Of a DNA stretch of 64,000 nt, positions 46,825-55,442 are shown piece after piece. The first letter of the stretch is position 1. Every line of letters starts with the position of its first letter. Made by a program: the position numbers and the translations under genes. The notes beneath the pieces were generated by a model, which saw nothing but the letters and a program-made list of their open reading frames with translations, did not search any database and was not told the DNA's origin. Source of the stretch: Asanoa siamensis (GTDB lineage: Bacteria > Actinomycetota > Actinomycetes > Mycobacteriales > Micromonosporaceae); NCBI RefSeq assembly GCF_016862555.1, contig NZ_BONE01000038.1, forward strand, positions 1 to 64,000, written 5' to 3'.

Positions 46825-47423
46825 GTGGGGAGGTCCTCGCCGGACTGCTCGCGCACCATGTACAACGCGTACCAGTCGGGCCAGTTCGCGTCCTCCTGGC
46901 CGGTCCGCTTCTCGTGCTCGCCGTGCGCGGCCGACGCGCGGCGCATGGCGTTGGCCAGGTCCTCGACCGACGCGTACGCGGTGGCTGCCGCGTCGACCCG
47001 CCCGGGCAGCCGCGTCGTGACCTCCTGGACCAGCCAGCTGTTGCCGTCGGGGTCGCGGAACATCGTGAACGTCGTGTAGCTGCGGCTCTGCGGAGCCGGC
47101 CCGCTCGCCCGCCCCTCCGGCGTCACGTGGAACACCTCCTCCGCCTCGACCCCCGCGGCCCGCAGCGCGGCCCGGGCCTCCTGCGCGTCCGTGACGACGA
47201 GGTAGTTGTTCTGCGCCGAGCCGGGCGCGGCCGTCGTCTTGTTGCGGCCGAACTGCACGGAGCACGGCGAGCCCGGCGGCGTGAACTGGATCGTCCGCAC
47301 GTCGCCCTGGGCCAGGTCGGCGTCGAGGCGCCACCCGATACCCGCGTAGAACTCCTTGGATCGGTCGGGGTCGGCCACCGGGATGACGACGACTTCGAGC
47401 TTCATGTCGACTGTCGCGGGCAT
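46821..47423 (-). CDS. VOC (glyoxalase/bleomycin-resistance-like) family protein
   Basis: 200 aa from ATG 47423 (GGAGG 5 bases upstream). Glyoxalase-like fold with KLEVVVIPVADPDRSKEFYAGIGWRLD, IQFTPPGSPCSVQFG and FRDPDGNSWLVQEV in the usual places, plus an extra 55-residue C-terminal helix-rich extension with WPDWYALYMVREQSG. The reaction is unknown; members include dioxygenases and fosfomycin-type resistance proteins. Divergent from the SDR gene across a 72-base promoter region. Confidence 0.85.
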   Translation of the reverse strand: MPATVDMKLEVVVIPVADPDRSKEFYAGIGWRLDADLAQGDVRTIQFTPPGSPCSVQFGRNKTTAAPGSAQNNYLVVTDAQEARAALRAAGVEAEEVFHVTPEGRASGPAPQSRSYTTFTMFRDPDGNSWLVQEVTTRLPGRVDAAATAYASVEDLANAMRRASAAHGEHEKRTGQEDANWPDWYALYMVREQSGEDLPT

Positions 47424-47439
47424 CGAGCCTCCAATTTGT

Positions 47440-47467
47440 GCCAGTATCGTCGTTATTGGCCAGTATC
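47440..47467. promoter_or_regulatory. Direct repeats GCCAGTATC in the VOC/SDR divergent promoter
   Basis: GCCAGTATC occurs at 47440-47448 and 47459-47467, 19 bases apart, midway between two divergent genes. Candidate regulator-binding half-sites for shared control; no regulator gene is adjacent. Confidence 0.4.
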
Positions 47468-47495
47468 CCGCCGGTACGTCGAAGGGGGCGTAGCC

Positions 47496-48218
47496 ATGCC
47501 GGAACTCGCCGGCCAGACCGTGGTGCTGATCGGCGGCAGCGCGGGCATCGGGCTGGAGACGGCCCGCCGCGCCCGCGCCGAGGGCGCCGAGGTCGTGCTC
47601 ACCGGCCGCGACCAGGGCCGGCTGGACCGGGCGGCCCGCGACGTCGGCGCCGCGCGTACGGCCTCCTTCGACGCCACCGACCCGGCGGCGATCGCCGGCT
47701 TCTTCGAGGACCTGCCCGGGCAGGTCGACCACGTGCTGGTCACCGCCGGCGGCCCGAACTACAAACCGCTGCTGGAGATGGAGCCCGCGGAGATCAGCGC
47801 GGCCATCGGCGACCACGCGGTCCAGGCCGTGGTCGTCGCCCGCCACGCCCGCGACCGCATGCGGCCCGGCGGCACGCTGCTGTTCATGGGCGGCACCGGC
47901 GGTCGGCGGATCAGCCGGGAGATCGGGATCGTCTCGGCGGCGTCGGCCGCGCTGCCACCCCTGATCGCCACGCTGGCGCTGGAGCTCGCGCCGATCCGGG
48001 TCAACCTGATCGCGGCCGGCTTCGTCGACACCCCGCTCTCCGCGCGGCTGCTCGGCCAGGCGATCGAGGAGCGCCGGGCCGAGCTGCGCGCGACGCTGCC
48101 GATCGCCCGCGTGGTGGAGGCCGCCGACGTCGCGGCGCTTGCCGTGCACCTCATGGCGAACACCGCGCTCACCGGCGCGACCTACGACATCGACGGCGGG
48201 CAGCAGTTCACCCGGTGA
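47496..48218 (+). CDS. Atypical short-chain dehydrogenase/reductase (lacks Tyr-Lys)
   Basis: 240 aa from ATG 47496. NAD(P)-binding motif VLIGGSAGIGLETA and TAGGPN in the Asn-Asn-Ala-Gly position. Where the catalytic YxxxK should be, the sequence reads GIVSAASAALPPL, so Tyr and Lys are replaced by Val and Ser; this marks a divergent SDR group of uncertain activity. The rest of the fold (RVNLIAAGFVDTPLS, YDIDGGQQF) is intact. Its 3' end overlaps a broken gene on the other strand. Confidence 0.85.
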   Translation: MPELAGQTVVLIGGSAGIGLETARRARAEGAEVVLTGRDQGRLDRAARDVGAARTASFDATDPAAIAGFFEDLPGQVDHVLVTAGGPNYKPLLEMEPAEISAAIGDHAVQAVVVARHARDRMRPGGTLLFMGGTGGRRISREIGIVSAASAALPPLIATLALELAPIRVNLIAAGFVDTPLSARLLGQAIEERRAELRATLPIARVVEAADVAALAVHLMANTALTGATYDIDGGQQFTR

Positions 48219-48390
48219 CCTCGCCGGCCGCGGCCACGGAGCCCGCCGGCGCCGTCACCGTCAACTCGTCGCGCCCGGCCGCGTAGATCCGGGCGTGCAC
48301 GACCGCGGAGCTGAAACACCAGTCGTGCGTGGCCTCGTGGACGAAGGTGAGCAGCCGGTCGTCGCCGCGGCCCGTCCCGACCAGGGTCCT
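48208..48390 (-). pseudogene. Remnant of a broken gene, about 60 codons
   Basis: Read leftward, this stretch has protein-like composition: GRGDDRLLTFVHEATHDW, then CFSSAVVHARIYAAGRDEL and a TGA at 48208. The frame lacks ATG, GTG or TTG in its upstream part, and further upstream it turns into Arg-rich antisense sequence of the next gene. It overlaps the end of the SDR gene by 11 bases, as neighbouring convergent genes do. I infer a gene cut at its 5' end. The family is not recognised. Confidence 0.4.
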
Positions 48391-48458
48391 GGCGGGTTGA
48401 CGTCTGCGCCGGCCGGGGACATTGTTGGCGGCAACCTTTGTCGGTTCGACGAAAGGCG

Positions 48459-49124
48459 ATGGATATGAGCGTGCCGCCGATCGACGTCGCCGGGTGGAAG
48501 ATCGACGATCCGCTGGAGGTGGTCGCGGGCTGGTGCCGCGCGAATCCCGGCGTGCTGCGACGGTTCGACTTCGTCGCGGGGACGGCGCCGGCCCTCACCC
48601 CCGAACTGGTCGCGGCGACGCTGGCGGCCGACAGCCGGACCAACCGCGCCCAGGCGGCCTGGCTGCTGACGAAGTCGGCCGGCGCGCCGTGGGACGTGGT
48701 CCCGCCGGCGGCGACCCTGGCGGAGGCGGACCCGCTGGAGCAAGGCGGCCTCTACGAGGCGGCGGAGGCGCTGTACGGGCACTTCTACCGCGACCGGCCG
48801 CGCGGGATCGACCACACGAAGATCAGCACCTGCCTCTACCTGACGCGGCCGGCGCTGTTCCCGGTCCTGGACTACGGGGTCCTGCAGCGCTACCACCAGC
48901 CGGCCCGATCGGCGGCGCGCGACCTGGAGGACAGGCGCCGCGACCGCCGCTGGGTGCGCCGCACCTACTGGGCCGCGATCCGCGCGGACGTGCTGCGCGC
49001 GGTCGGCGCCCTGGACGACCTGCGGGCGGCGTTGCGCGCGGAGGGCGACCTCGTCGGCGAGGCCGGCGAACGCCTGAGCGACATCCGCCTGATCGACATC
49101 CTGGGCCGCGCCGCGGGCCGCTAG
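48459..49124 (+). CDS. Uncharacterised protein, DUF6308-like
   Basis: 221 aa from ATG 48459 (AAAGG 4 bases upstream); another ATG lies 6 bases on. The C-terminal half (KISTCLYLTRPALFPVLDYGVLQRYH, read in parts) has the look of DUF6308-type proteins, where a short helix before VLD is conserved. Cytosolic, no membrane segment. Its stop overlaps the convergent end of the 509-aa gene by 4 bases. Function unknown and family assignment tentative. Confidence 0.7.
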   Translation: MDMSVPPIDVAGWKIDDPLEVVAGWCRANPGVLRRFDFVAGTAPALTPELVAATLAADSRTNRAQAAWLLTKSAGAPWDVVPPAATLAEADPLEQGGLYEAAEALYGHFYRDRPRGIDHTKISTCLYLTRPALFPVLDYGVLQRYHQPARSAARDLEDRRRDRRWVRRTYWAAIRADVLRAVGALDDLRAALRAEGDLVGEAGERLSDIRLIDILGRAAGR

Positions 49125-50650
49125 GCCGACATGCCCGAGTAGGTCAGCCAGCGTTCGCGCGGTGACAGGCGGAGGCGGACCCGGGCCGCGCCCGCCCAGC
49201 GCATGTCCGTCAGTTGTTCGAGGGTGCGTTCCTGCACCCGTTCCGCCACCTCGTTGAGCACCGCCTGCGCGTCGGCCACGTCGCGCGGCGCGTGCGTCAG
49301 CAGCACCACCAGTTTCGCCCGGCCGCGGACGAGGTCGCCGCGGCCGACGCGGGCCCGGGCGTACGCCACCTCGGTGTGCTCGGCGTAGACGCCGAGGTTA
49401 TCGGCCACCATCGCCAGCAGGCGGGGTGAGCCGACCGTGCGGTTGGGGATCTCCCAGCGCAGCCAGAGCGGGTACGGCACCCGGCCCGTGACCGACGCGC
49501 CCGTGCGCCGGCTCGACTGCGGGAACGAGCAGCGCATCGGCTGGCTCAGCGCCACCTTGTAACCGGCGAACGCGCCGTCGTCGCCGTGGTCGGCGCCGTC
49601 CGCGTCCCACAGGCCGCCGCGTTCCGCGATCAGCTTCAGGCCGTCGTCCCAGCCGCCCGACCAGGCCGGCGCCGCGACGTCCGCGCCCTCCGCCAACGGC
49701 ACCACGAGATTGATGAAACCGATCTTGCGTACGCTCGACAGCGCCGCCGCCAGCACGCCCGCGCCGCTGGACCGGATGCGGGCGACCACGTCCGCGGCCA
49801 TGCCCAGCCGGGCCGGGCCCATCACCGTGGCGATCATCGCGTGCTTCGGCAGGTGCATCGGGGTCTCGGGGAAGAGTCGGGCCCGCACCTGCCGGTAGCG
49901 TTCGCGGTCGAAGCCCCGGATCGTGAACCACTCGCCCGGCACCCGGTTGAACCGGCGGTCGTTGAGCTTCAGCCCCAGGCCGAACTCCTCCGCGAGCTCG
50001 ACCAGGCCGCGCTCGAAGTCCAGCCGGGCGGTCGGCTCGTGCGGGTTCACCGCGACCGACAGCCGTACGCACGGACCGATGGCGTCCCGCAGCCGCTCGT
50101 GCGACCCGTCGCCGCGCGCCGAGATCTGCTGGTCGACGAACGGCGCCACCGGCGAGTGCAGGTGCACGACCGGCCCGCGCCCCCGGTCGACGGCGAGCTG
50201 GCAGACCCGGGTCAGCACGGCGCCGGTCACCAGACTGTCGCGATAGGACGGTGACCAGTGCGTGCTGTTGAGTGTCAGCAGCGCGTCGATCCGCCGGTTC
50301 GGCTCGTTGAGGAAGCCGGGGTTGGGCACGGAGAAGCCGTCGTACGCGTGGGTGTCGTCCCGATCCGTCCGCAGTGGCGTACCCACCTCGAACGGCTCGC
50401 TGAACACCGTCGCGGCCGCCGGCCAGGCCGACACGCACATCGCGAGGCCGGCGACCGAGAACAGCCAGAAGTCGCTCGGCCACTGGGCCAGGTCGGGCGG
50501 CGGCGGGTCGGCGGTGGGCTCGGACAGCCCGTCGGCCGTGAAGCCGGCCGGGCCGTGCACCAACCGCAGCCGGACCGACGACGTGTCGGCGCCCGCCGCC
50601 TCGGCCGCGATCGTCGCGAGCTCCGACGACCTCGACGTCCGTCGCTCCAT
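49121..50650 (-). CDS. Uncharacterised 509-aa protein, partner of the upstream membrane protein
   Basis: 509 aa. I do not recognise any family. No signal peptide or membrane segment is evident. Conserved-looking islands are LNSTHWSPSYRDSLVTGAVL, VVHLHSPVAPFVDQQIS and RLSVAVNPHEPTARLDFERG, plus a region with LPKHAMIATVMGPARLG. Its start lies 1 base after the stop of the 683-aa membrane protein gene, so the two are translationally coupled. Strong codon bias and absence of frameshifts say the gene is real. The product may be a cytosolic component working with the membrane protein. Confidence 0.8.
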   Translation of the reverse strand: MERRTSRSSELATIAAEAAGADTSSVRLRLVHGPAGFTADGLSEPTADPPPPDLAQWPSDFWLFSVAGLAMCVSAWPAAATVFSEPFEVGTPLRTDRDDTHAYDGFSVPNPGFLNEPNRRIDALLTLNSTHWSPSYRDSLVTGAVLTRVCQLAVDRGRGPVVHLHSPVAPFVDQQISARGDGSHERLRDAIGPCVRLSVAVNPHEPTARLDFERGLVELAEEFGLGLKLNDRRFNRVPGEWFTIRGFDRERYRQVRARLFPETPMHLPKHAMIATVMGPARLGMAADVVARIRSSGAGVLAAALSSVRKIGFINLVVPLAEGADVAAPAWSGGWDDGLKLIAERGGLWDADGADHGDDGAFAGYKVALSQPMRCSFPQSSRRTGASVTGRVPYPLWLRWEIPNRTVGSPRLLAMVADNLGVYAEHTEVAYARARVGRGDLVRGRAKLVVLLTHAPRDVADAQAVLNEVAERVQERTLEQLTDMRWAGAARVRLRLSPRERWLTYSGMSA

Positions 50651-50651
50651 C

Positions 50652-52703
50652 TCACACCTCCCCGCGTGCGTCGAAGACCGCGTCCGGCGCGTACGCCCGG
50701 CGGGACCGACTCCGGGTGGCCAGCAACCAGCGCGGCAGCCGGGCCGACCGGGACACCGCGCTGCGCCGCCGGGCCCGCCGCGCGACGAACTCGAGCAGGC
50801 AGCAGACCAGGATGAGGCAGAGCACCGCCATGCCGATCTGGAACGCGCGGGTGATCCCCAGGTCGGTGTGCACCGTGCCGGCCGCGATCGCGAGCCCGGT
50901 GGTCACCGCGACCGAGACGAACGCCAGCGAGCGCTGGAACTGGCGCAGCTGTCCCAGCACCGAGTGGGTGCTGGGCAGGTCGAGCCGCGCGATCAGCAGG
51001 CCCGGCACCAGCAGCAGCACCGCGACGACCGCGTCGGCCTGCTCCGGCACCGAGTTCGGCGTGACCGCACCCGAGTAGAGCCAGGCCAGCCCGCCGGTCA
51101 GCAGGGTGCCGATGCCGAGCACCACCGCGACGAGGCCGGCGACCATCCGGGTGATGCCCTCGATCAGCGCCGGCGCCTCGTCGGCCAGCGACAGGTAGGC
51201 CACGGCCCGCACCGGTTGTGTCGAGTGTGGACTGAGGTCGACGTTCGGGCGGCGCCAGTGCGCGTGGGCGCCGTGCTCGCGCGGGTCGTTGTCGGTGGTG
51301 ATGTCATGGCCGAGCTGGTAGTCCCGGATGCCCGACGCGAGGGCGGGCAGCGCCGCGCCGGCCAGCGGGCCGCGGGCGAGGTGGCGCATGCCGTCCGCCG
51401 AGTAGTGCGCGGCGAACGCGGCCAGCACCGGGACGGTGCAGTCGCCCCGGCCGAGCGCGGCGACCACCTCGTCGCCGGTCATGCCGGGCGGCCCGCCGTT
51501 GGCCGGCTCCGCGCCGAGGGACCGGTGCCGCTCGGCGATGTAGCGCCGGTAGCTGGTCAGGTCGGTCAGCCGCCGCCGGCCGATCTCGGCGAGCCGGGAG
51601 GCGATGCCCTGCAGCTCCAGCTCGAGCAGCTTCCGGTGCGGCGCGGCCCCGGCGCTCGCCTCGGCGAGCATCTCCACGTCCTGGGTCAGCGCCTGCACGA
51701 AGTCGTCGTCGACGTCGCTGGACAGCACGAACCGGCGGACGTTGACCTCCTCGTTGACCTCGACCGTGAGGTGGTAGGCGCCGACGGAGCGCGGGATGGC
51801 GGTCTCGTACTCGACGACGAACTCGCGGTTGACCGGGAGCACGCTCTGCGCCAGCCGTTGCAGCGGCGCGCTCGGGCGGCGGCCGGGCAGCAGCGGCGCG
51901 TCCCAGGCCAGGAACCGGCGCGGATGGGCGGCGTCGAGCAGCACGATGAGCATGTACTGACTGCAGGCGAGGCTGAGCAGGTGCGCGAAGGGCAACCGGA
52001 TCCCGTTTCGCCCGTCGGCCGGCCACAGCTCGTCGAGCCCGGCGAGCGCGAGGTCGCGGACGGCCCGGGCGTCGGCCTCGCGCCCGTCCGCCGAGGAGGC
52101 CAGGAGGCGGGCGTAGTCGAGCGGCGTGCGCACACCCGTCTCCGGCAGCGACCCGGCGGTGACGAGCTCGGCCAGCGCCGCCTCGACCAGCCAGCGCGAC
52201 CGCTGGTGGGTGTGCCGGAGCTTGTGCACCACGGTGTCGCGGACGGTCACGTCGCGGTGGGCGTCGATCAGCATCGTCAGCAGCCGGACGAACGCGGCCG
52301 CGGTCACCCGGTTGGAGTCGCGGTGGGTGAACCGCGGCACCACCTCGCCGGTCGAGTCCTTGACCACCACCGGCGCGAGGTCGCTGCGGCTGTAGCGGGA
52401 GATCGGGATCCACAGCGCGTTGCCGTGCAGGCTTTCCGCCGGAGCCATGATCCGGCGGCGCTGCGCGTCCGCGATCGCCGCCAGGTCCACGTCGACGCTG
52501 ACGGAGCGGGTCATGTGGCCGCGGTCGATCAGCGTGAGATGCTCCGCGACCCGCGGGACGTGGTCGAGCCGCAGCGATAGGTCCATCAGGGCGAGCCCGA
52601 GCGCCGCCTCGCGCTGGGTGTAGGTGGGCGGCGCCGAGGGCACCGGCAACGTCTCGATCAGCGCGCGGAGGTCATCGAACGGATCTCTGCTGTCTGTCGG
52701 CAT
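50652..52703 (-). CDS. Uncharacterised 683-aa membrane protein with four C-terminal helices
   Basis: 683 aa from ATG 52703 (weak GAGG upstream); the frame extends 162 bases further without a good site. About 515 residues of soluble sequence are followed by four predicted membrane helices at about 520-542, 556-571, 592-609 and 620-641 and a basic tail (RRARRR). The soluble part contains RGHMTRSVSVDVDL, WIPISRYSRSDLAPVVVKD and VRDTVVHKLRHTHQ. I recognise no domain. Topology with a large N-terminal domain on a four-helix anchor suggests a sensor or assembly role (inference). Coupled to the 509-aa gene. Confidence 0.8.
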   Translation of the reverse strand: MPTDSRDPFDDLRALIETLPVPSAPPTYTQREAALGLALMDLSLRLDHVPRVAEHLTLIDRGHMTRSVSVDVDLAAIADAQRRRIMAPAESLHGNALWIPISRYSRSDLAPVVVKDSTGEVVPRFTHRDSNRVTAAAFVRLLTMLIDAHRDVTVRDTVVHKLRHTHQRSRWLVEAALAELVTAGSLPETGVRTPLDYARLLASSADGREADARAVRDLALAGLDELWPADGRNGIRLPFAHLLSLACSQYMLIVLLDAAHPRRFLAWDAPLLPGRRPSAPLQRLAQSVLPVNREFVVEYETAIPRSVGAYHLTVEVNEEVNVRRFVLSSDVDDDFVQALTQDVEMLAEASAGAAPHRKLLELELQGIASRLAEIGRRRLTDLTSYRRYIAERHRSLGAEPANGGPPGMTGDEVVAALGRGDCTVPVLAAFAAHYSADGMRHLARGPLAGAALPALASGIRDYQLGHDITTDNDPREHGAHAHWRRPNVDLSPHSTQPVRAVAYLSLADEAPALIEGITRMVAGLVAVVLGIGTLLTGGLAWLYSGAVTPNSVPEQADAVVAVLLLVPGLLIARLDLPSTHSVLGQLRQFQRSLAFVSVAVTTGLAIAAGTVHTDLGITRAFQIGMAVLCLILVCCLLEFVARRARRRSAVSRSARLPRWLLATRSRSRRAYAPDAVFDARGEV

Positions 52704-52879
52704 GGCGGATCCGGGCCTCGCCTTCGATGCGTCTGTCGTGAACCTATGCGAGGAGGAGACTGATGACCACCGATCAGATCTCCGGATGTCCGAAAGCGGA
52801 CAGGTCGCCGGCGACGTCACGGAGCGGCCGGGGGAACGCGTCGACGAGCGCCGGGCTCTAGCCATCGACGGTGATCACT

Positions 52880-52918
52880 AATAGTATTTGTGCGGATACC
52901 GTCCGAGAGGAGACTGTC
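52880..52918 (+). promoter_or_regulatory. AT-rich promoter and ribosome-binding site of the SCO5389-like gene
   Basis: ACTAATAGTATTTG is an AT-rich block unlike its surroundings and can supply a -10 element (TAGTAT). GAGGAG lies 6 bases before the GTG start. The 214-base gap to the membrane-protein gene holds nothing else I can name. Confidence 0.45.
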
Positions 52919-53311
52919 GTGTCGCTCACCGTTCCGCCCGACCTGCTCGCCGAAGCCGAACGCGGCGAGGTCGCGCCCGAGGACTTCGTCGCGTGTGTCC
53001 GCACGTCGCTGCCGTATGCCTGGGAGCTGATCAGCCGCGTCGCCGGCGACCTGTCCACGAGCGACGCCGAGTTCGCCGACAACGTGCTGCCACCACCGTC
53101 CGAACAGGAGCGTGGACAGCTGCTGCGAGCGCTGGCCAGCGACGCGATCCGCGGCGGCCTCGAGCGCCACTTCGGCGTCAAGCTCGCCTTCCAGAACTGC
53201 CACCGGGTCGCGGCGTTCCGCCCGTCGGCGGTCGGCGGCGAGACCTACCGGCGGTTCACCTCGGCCCGCGGCCAGCTCCTCAACCAGTCGCCCGAGCTGC
53301 GTGACTGCTGA
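52919..53311 (+). CDS. SCO5389 family protein
   Basis: 130 aa from GTG 52919, the normal length of this conserved actinomycete family. Typical stretches: SLTVPPDLLAEAERGEV, FVACVRTSLPYAWELIS, LLRALASDAIRGGLERHFG and GVKLAFQNCHRVA with the final LLNQSPELRDC. Soluble; function unknown. Overlaps the LLM oxidoreductase gene by 11 bases, as seen for the SCO5389-SCO5390 pair elsewhere, which suggests a conserved functional link. Confidence 0.92.
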   Translation: MSLTVPPDLLAEAERGEVAPEDFVACVRTSLPYAWELISRVAGDLSTSDAEFADNVLPPPSEQERGQLLRALASDAIRGGLERHFGVKLAFQNCHRVAAFRPSAVGGETYRRFTSARGQLLNQSPELRDC

Positions 53312-54290
53312 CCACCACCTGTTCCTGCTCGCCGGCCGGTTCCCCGGCGTCAGCGACGCGGAGACGCTCGCCTCGGCGGTCAGCTACGCGCTGGCCGCCG
53401 AGCGCCTCGGGTTCGCGGGCGTCTGGCTGGCCGAGCACCATTTCATCTCGTACGGGACGTGCCCGTCCGCGACCGCGCTGGCCGGCAACCTGCTCGGCGC
53501 GACGCGTCGCATCCGGGTCGGCACCGCCGCCTGCGTGCTCTCCAACCGCCACCCGGTGGCCCTGGCGGAGGAGGCGGTGCTGCTCGACGAGCTGTCCGGC
53601 GGCCGGTTCGCGCTCGGCGTCGCCCGCGGCGGCCCGTGGGTCGACCTGGAGGTGTTCGGCACCGGGCTCGACCGCTTCACGACCGGCTTCCCGGAGGCCC
53701 TCGACCTGCTGCTCCGATGGCTCTCCGGGGCACCGCGGGTCGGCGCCGGCGGCCCGGTGTTTCGGTTCCGCCCGGTCGCCGTCGTGCCGCGGCCACGCCG
53801 GCCGATGCCCGTCTGGGTCGCCGCGACCTCACCGTCCACGGTGGAGACAGCGGCCGCCCGCGGCCTGCCGCTCCTGCTCGGGATGCACGCGACCGACGCG
53901 GAGCACGCCGACCTGCTCGCCCGCTACCGCCGGGTGGCGGCCGCCCACGGGCACGACCCGGCGGCGGTGCCGCACGCCAGCGCCCACCTCGCCCAGGTGG
54001 GCGACGGGGCCACCGAGCTGGTCCGCGAACGACTGCCGGCCCTGCTCGCGGGAACCCGCGAGTACGTCCGGCTGGACGGCTCGGAGCCGGCCCAGCGCGA
54101 CCTGACGGCGTACACCGCGCACCTGCTCGACGTCGGCGCGGTCGGCCACGCGCGGGAGGTGCGCCGGCGGCTCGCGGACTCGGCCGCCGCCACCGGCGTA
54201 CGCCATCAGCTCCTGATGGTCGAGGCCGCCGGCACGCGGCCCGAGGTGACCGCGAACATCGAGGCCCTCGCCGCCGCCCTGCTCCACTAG
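53301..54290 (+). CDS. LLM class flavin-dependent oxidoreductase (SCO5390-like)
   Basis: 329 aa from a GTG inside the end of the SCO5389-like gene. Luciferase-like monooxygenase TIM barrel: VWLAEHHFISYG near the N-terminus, RIRVGTAACVLSNRHPVALAEEA (read in parts), LDELSGGRFALGVARGG and PVWVAATSP. Such enzymes use reduced flavin or F420 for oxidation or reduction; which cofactor applies here cannot be read. The stop shares CTAG with the convergent aldo-keto reductase gene. Confidence 0.88.
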   Translation: MTADHHLFLLAGRFPGVSDAETLASAVSYALAAERLGFAGVWLAEHHFISYGTCPSATALAGNLLGATRRIRVGTAACVLSNRHPVALAEEAVLLDELSGGRFALGVARGGPWVDLEVFGTGLDRFTTGFPEALDLLLRWLSGAPRVGAGGPVFRFRPVAVVPRPRRPMPVWVAATSPSTVETAAARGLPLLLGMHATDAEHADLLARYRRVAAAHGHDPAAVPHASAHLAQVGDGATELVRERLPALLAGTREYVRLDGSEPAQRDLTAYTAHLLDVGAVGHAREVRRRLADSAAATGVRHQLLMVEAAGTRPEVTANIEALAAALLH

Positions 54291-55369
54291 TAGCGGACGT
54301 CGCTCTGCAGCAGCGGCGGGTACACGGTGGACTCCCGGCCGTCGACCGTCGCGCCGGCGAACTGCAGCATGGCCTGCTGCGCGCCGTGCATGGGTGCCGG
54401 GTAGTCCAGGTCGGGGGCGGACACCTCGTCGAGCGTGCGGAGGTGGTCGTCGCCCAGCGCGACCTCCAGACCGTCCAGGTTGGACTCCAGGTGCGCGACC
54501 CGGCGGGCGCCGACCAGCGGGACGACCGTGCCCGGACGGGCGCGCAGCCAGGCCAGCGACACCGCGGCCACGCTGGTGCCCAGCTCGTCGGCGATCGCCG
54601 CGGCCGCCTCGATCACGGCGTAGTCGGCGTCGCTGGGCCCGCCCACGTACGCGCTGCGGGCCGAGTCCGTGACCTGCGTGCCGCGCCGGTACTTGCCCGA
54701 CAGGAAGCCGTTGCGCAGCGGGCTCCACGGCGTCAGCGCCAGGCCCTGGTCGCGGGCGAACGGTGCCAGCTCACCCTCGACGGTCCGGGCGAGCAGAGAA
54801 TATTCCACCTGCAGCGCGATCAGCGGCGTCCAGCCGCGCAGCTGGGCCATGGTCTGCGCCTGCGCGGTCACCCACGCCGGCGTGTTGGAGAAGCCGACGT
54901 ACCGGATCTTCCCCGCCCGGACCAGGTCGTCGAGGGTCTGCATGGTCTCCTCGATCGGGGTGTGCCGGTCCCAGTTGTGCATCCAGTAGAGGTCGACGCG
55001 GTCGGTCTGGAGCCGGCGCAGCGACTCGTCGAGCTGCGCGATGATCGAGCTCCGGCCCGCGCCGCCGCCGTTGGGGTCGCCGGGGAACATGTTGAAGAAG
55101 AACTTCGTCGCGAGTACGACGCGGTCGCGCAGCCCTGGCCGGGCGGCGAACCAGTCGCCGAGGATCTTCTCCGAGTGGCCGTTGGTGTAGAAGTTGGCGG
55201 TGTCGACGAAGTTGCCGCCGCGCTCCAGGTAGGTCGCCAGGATCTTCTCGGACTCCGCGACGTCGCAGCCGGCGCCGCCGGGGTCGCTGCCGAAGGTCAT
55301 CGCGCCGAGGGCGAACGGGCTGACCCGGAGTCCGGACCGGCCGAGGGTGACGTAGTTGTCGAGTGCCAT
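54287..55369 (-). CDS. Aldo/keto reductase
   Basis: 360 aa. AKR barrel with catalytic tetrad: Asp in FVDTANFY (with the Tyr at its end), Lys in VVLATKFF and His in LYWMHNWD. The NADP-binding GARRVAHLES segment is present near the C-terminus. It resembles YajO/Tas-type general reductases rather than a specific pathway enzyme. An AraC regulator gene follows in the same direction upstream (gap 73). Confidence 0.92.
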   Translation of the reverse strand: MALDNYVTLGRSGLRVSPFALGAMTFGSDPGGAGCDVAESEKILATYLERGGNFVDTANFYTNGHSEKILGDWFAARPGLRDRVVLATKFFFNMFPGDPNGGGAGRSSIIAQLDESLRRLQTDRVDLYWMHNWDRHTPIEETMQTLDDLVRAGKIRYVGFSNTPAWVTAQAQTMAQLRGWTPLIALQVEYSLLARTVEGELAPFARDQGLALTPWSPLRNGFLSGKYRRGTQVTDSARSAYVGGPSDADYAVIEAAAAIADELGTSVAAVSLAWLRARPGTVVPLVGARRVAHLESNLDGLEVALGDDHLRTLDEVSAPDLDYPAPMHGAQQAMLQFAGATVDGRESTVYPPLLQSDVRY

Positions 55370-55442
55370 GGGTCAATCGAACGCCGCGGGCACGGCCGCG
55401 GGTAGACCGATCGGCGCCGGCTCTTGCCCGATCCTGCCGATC

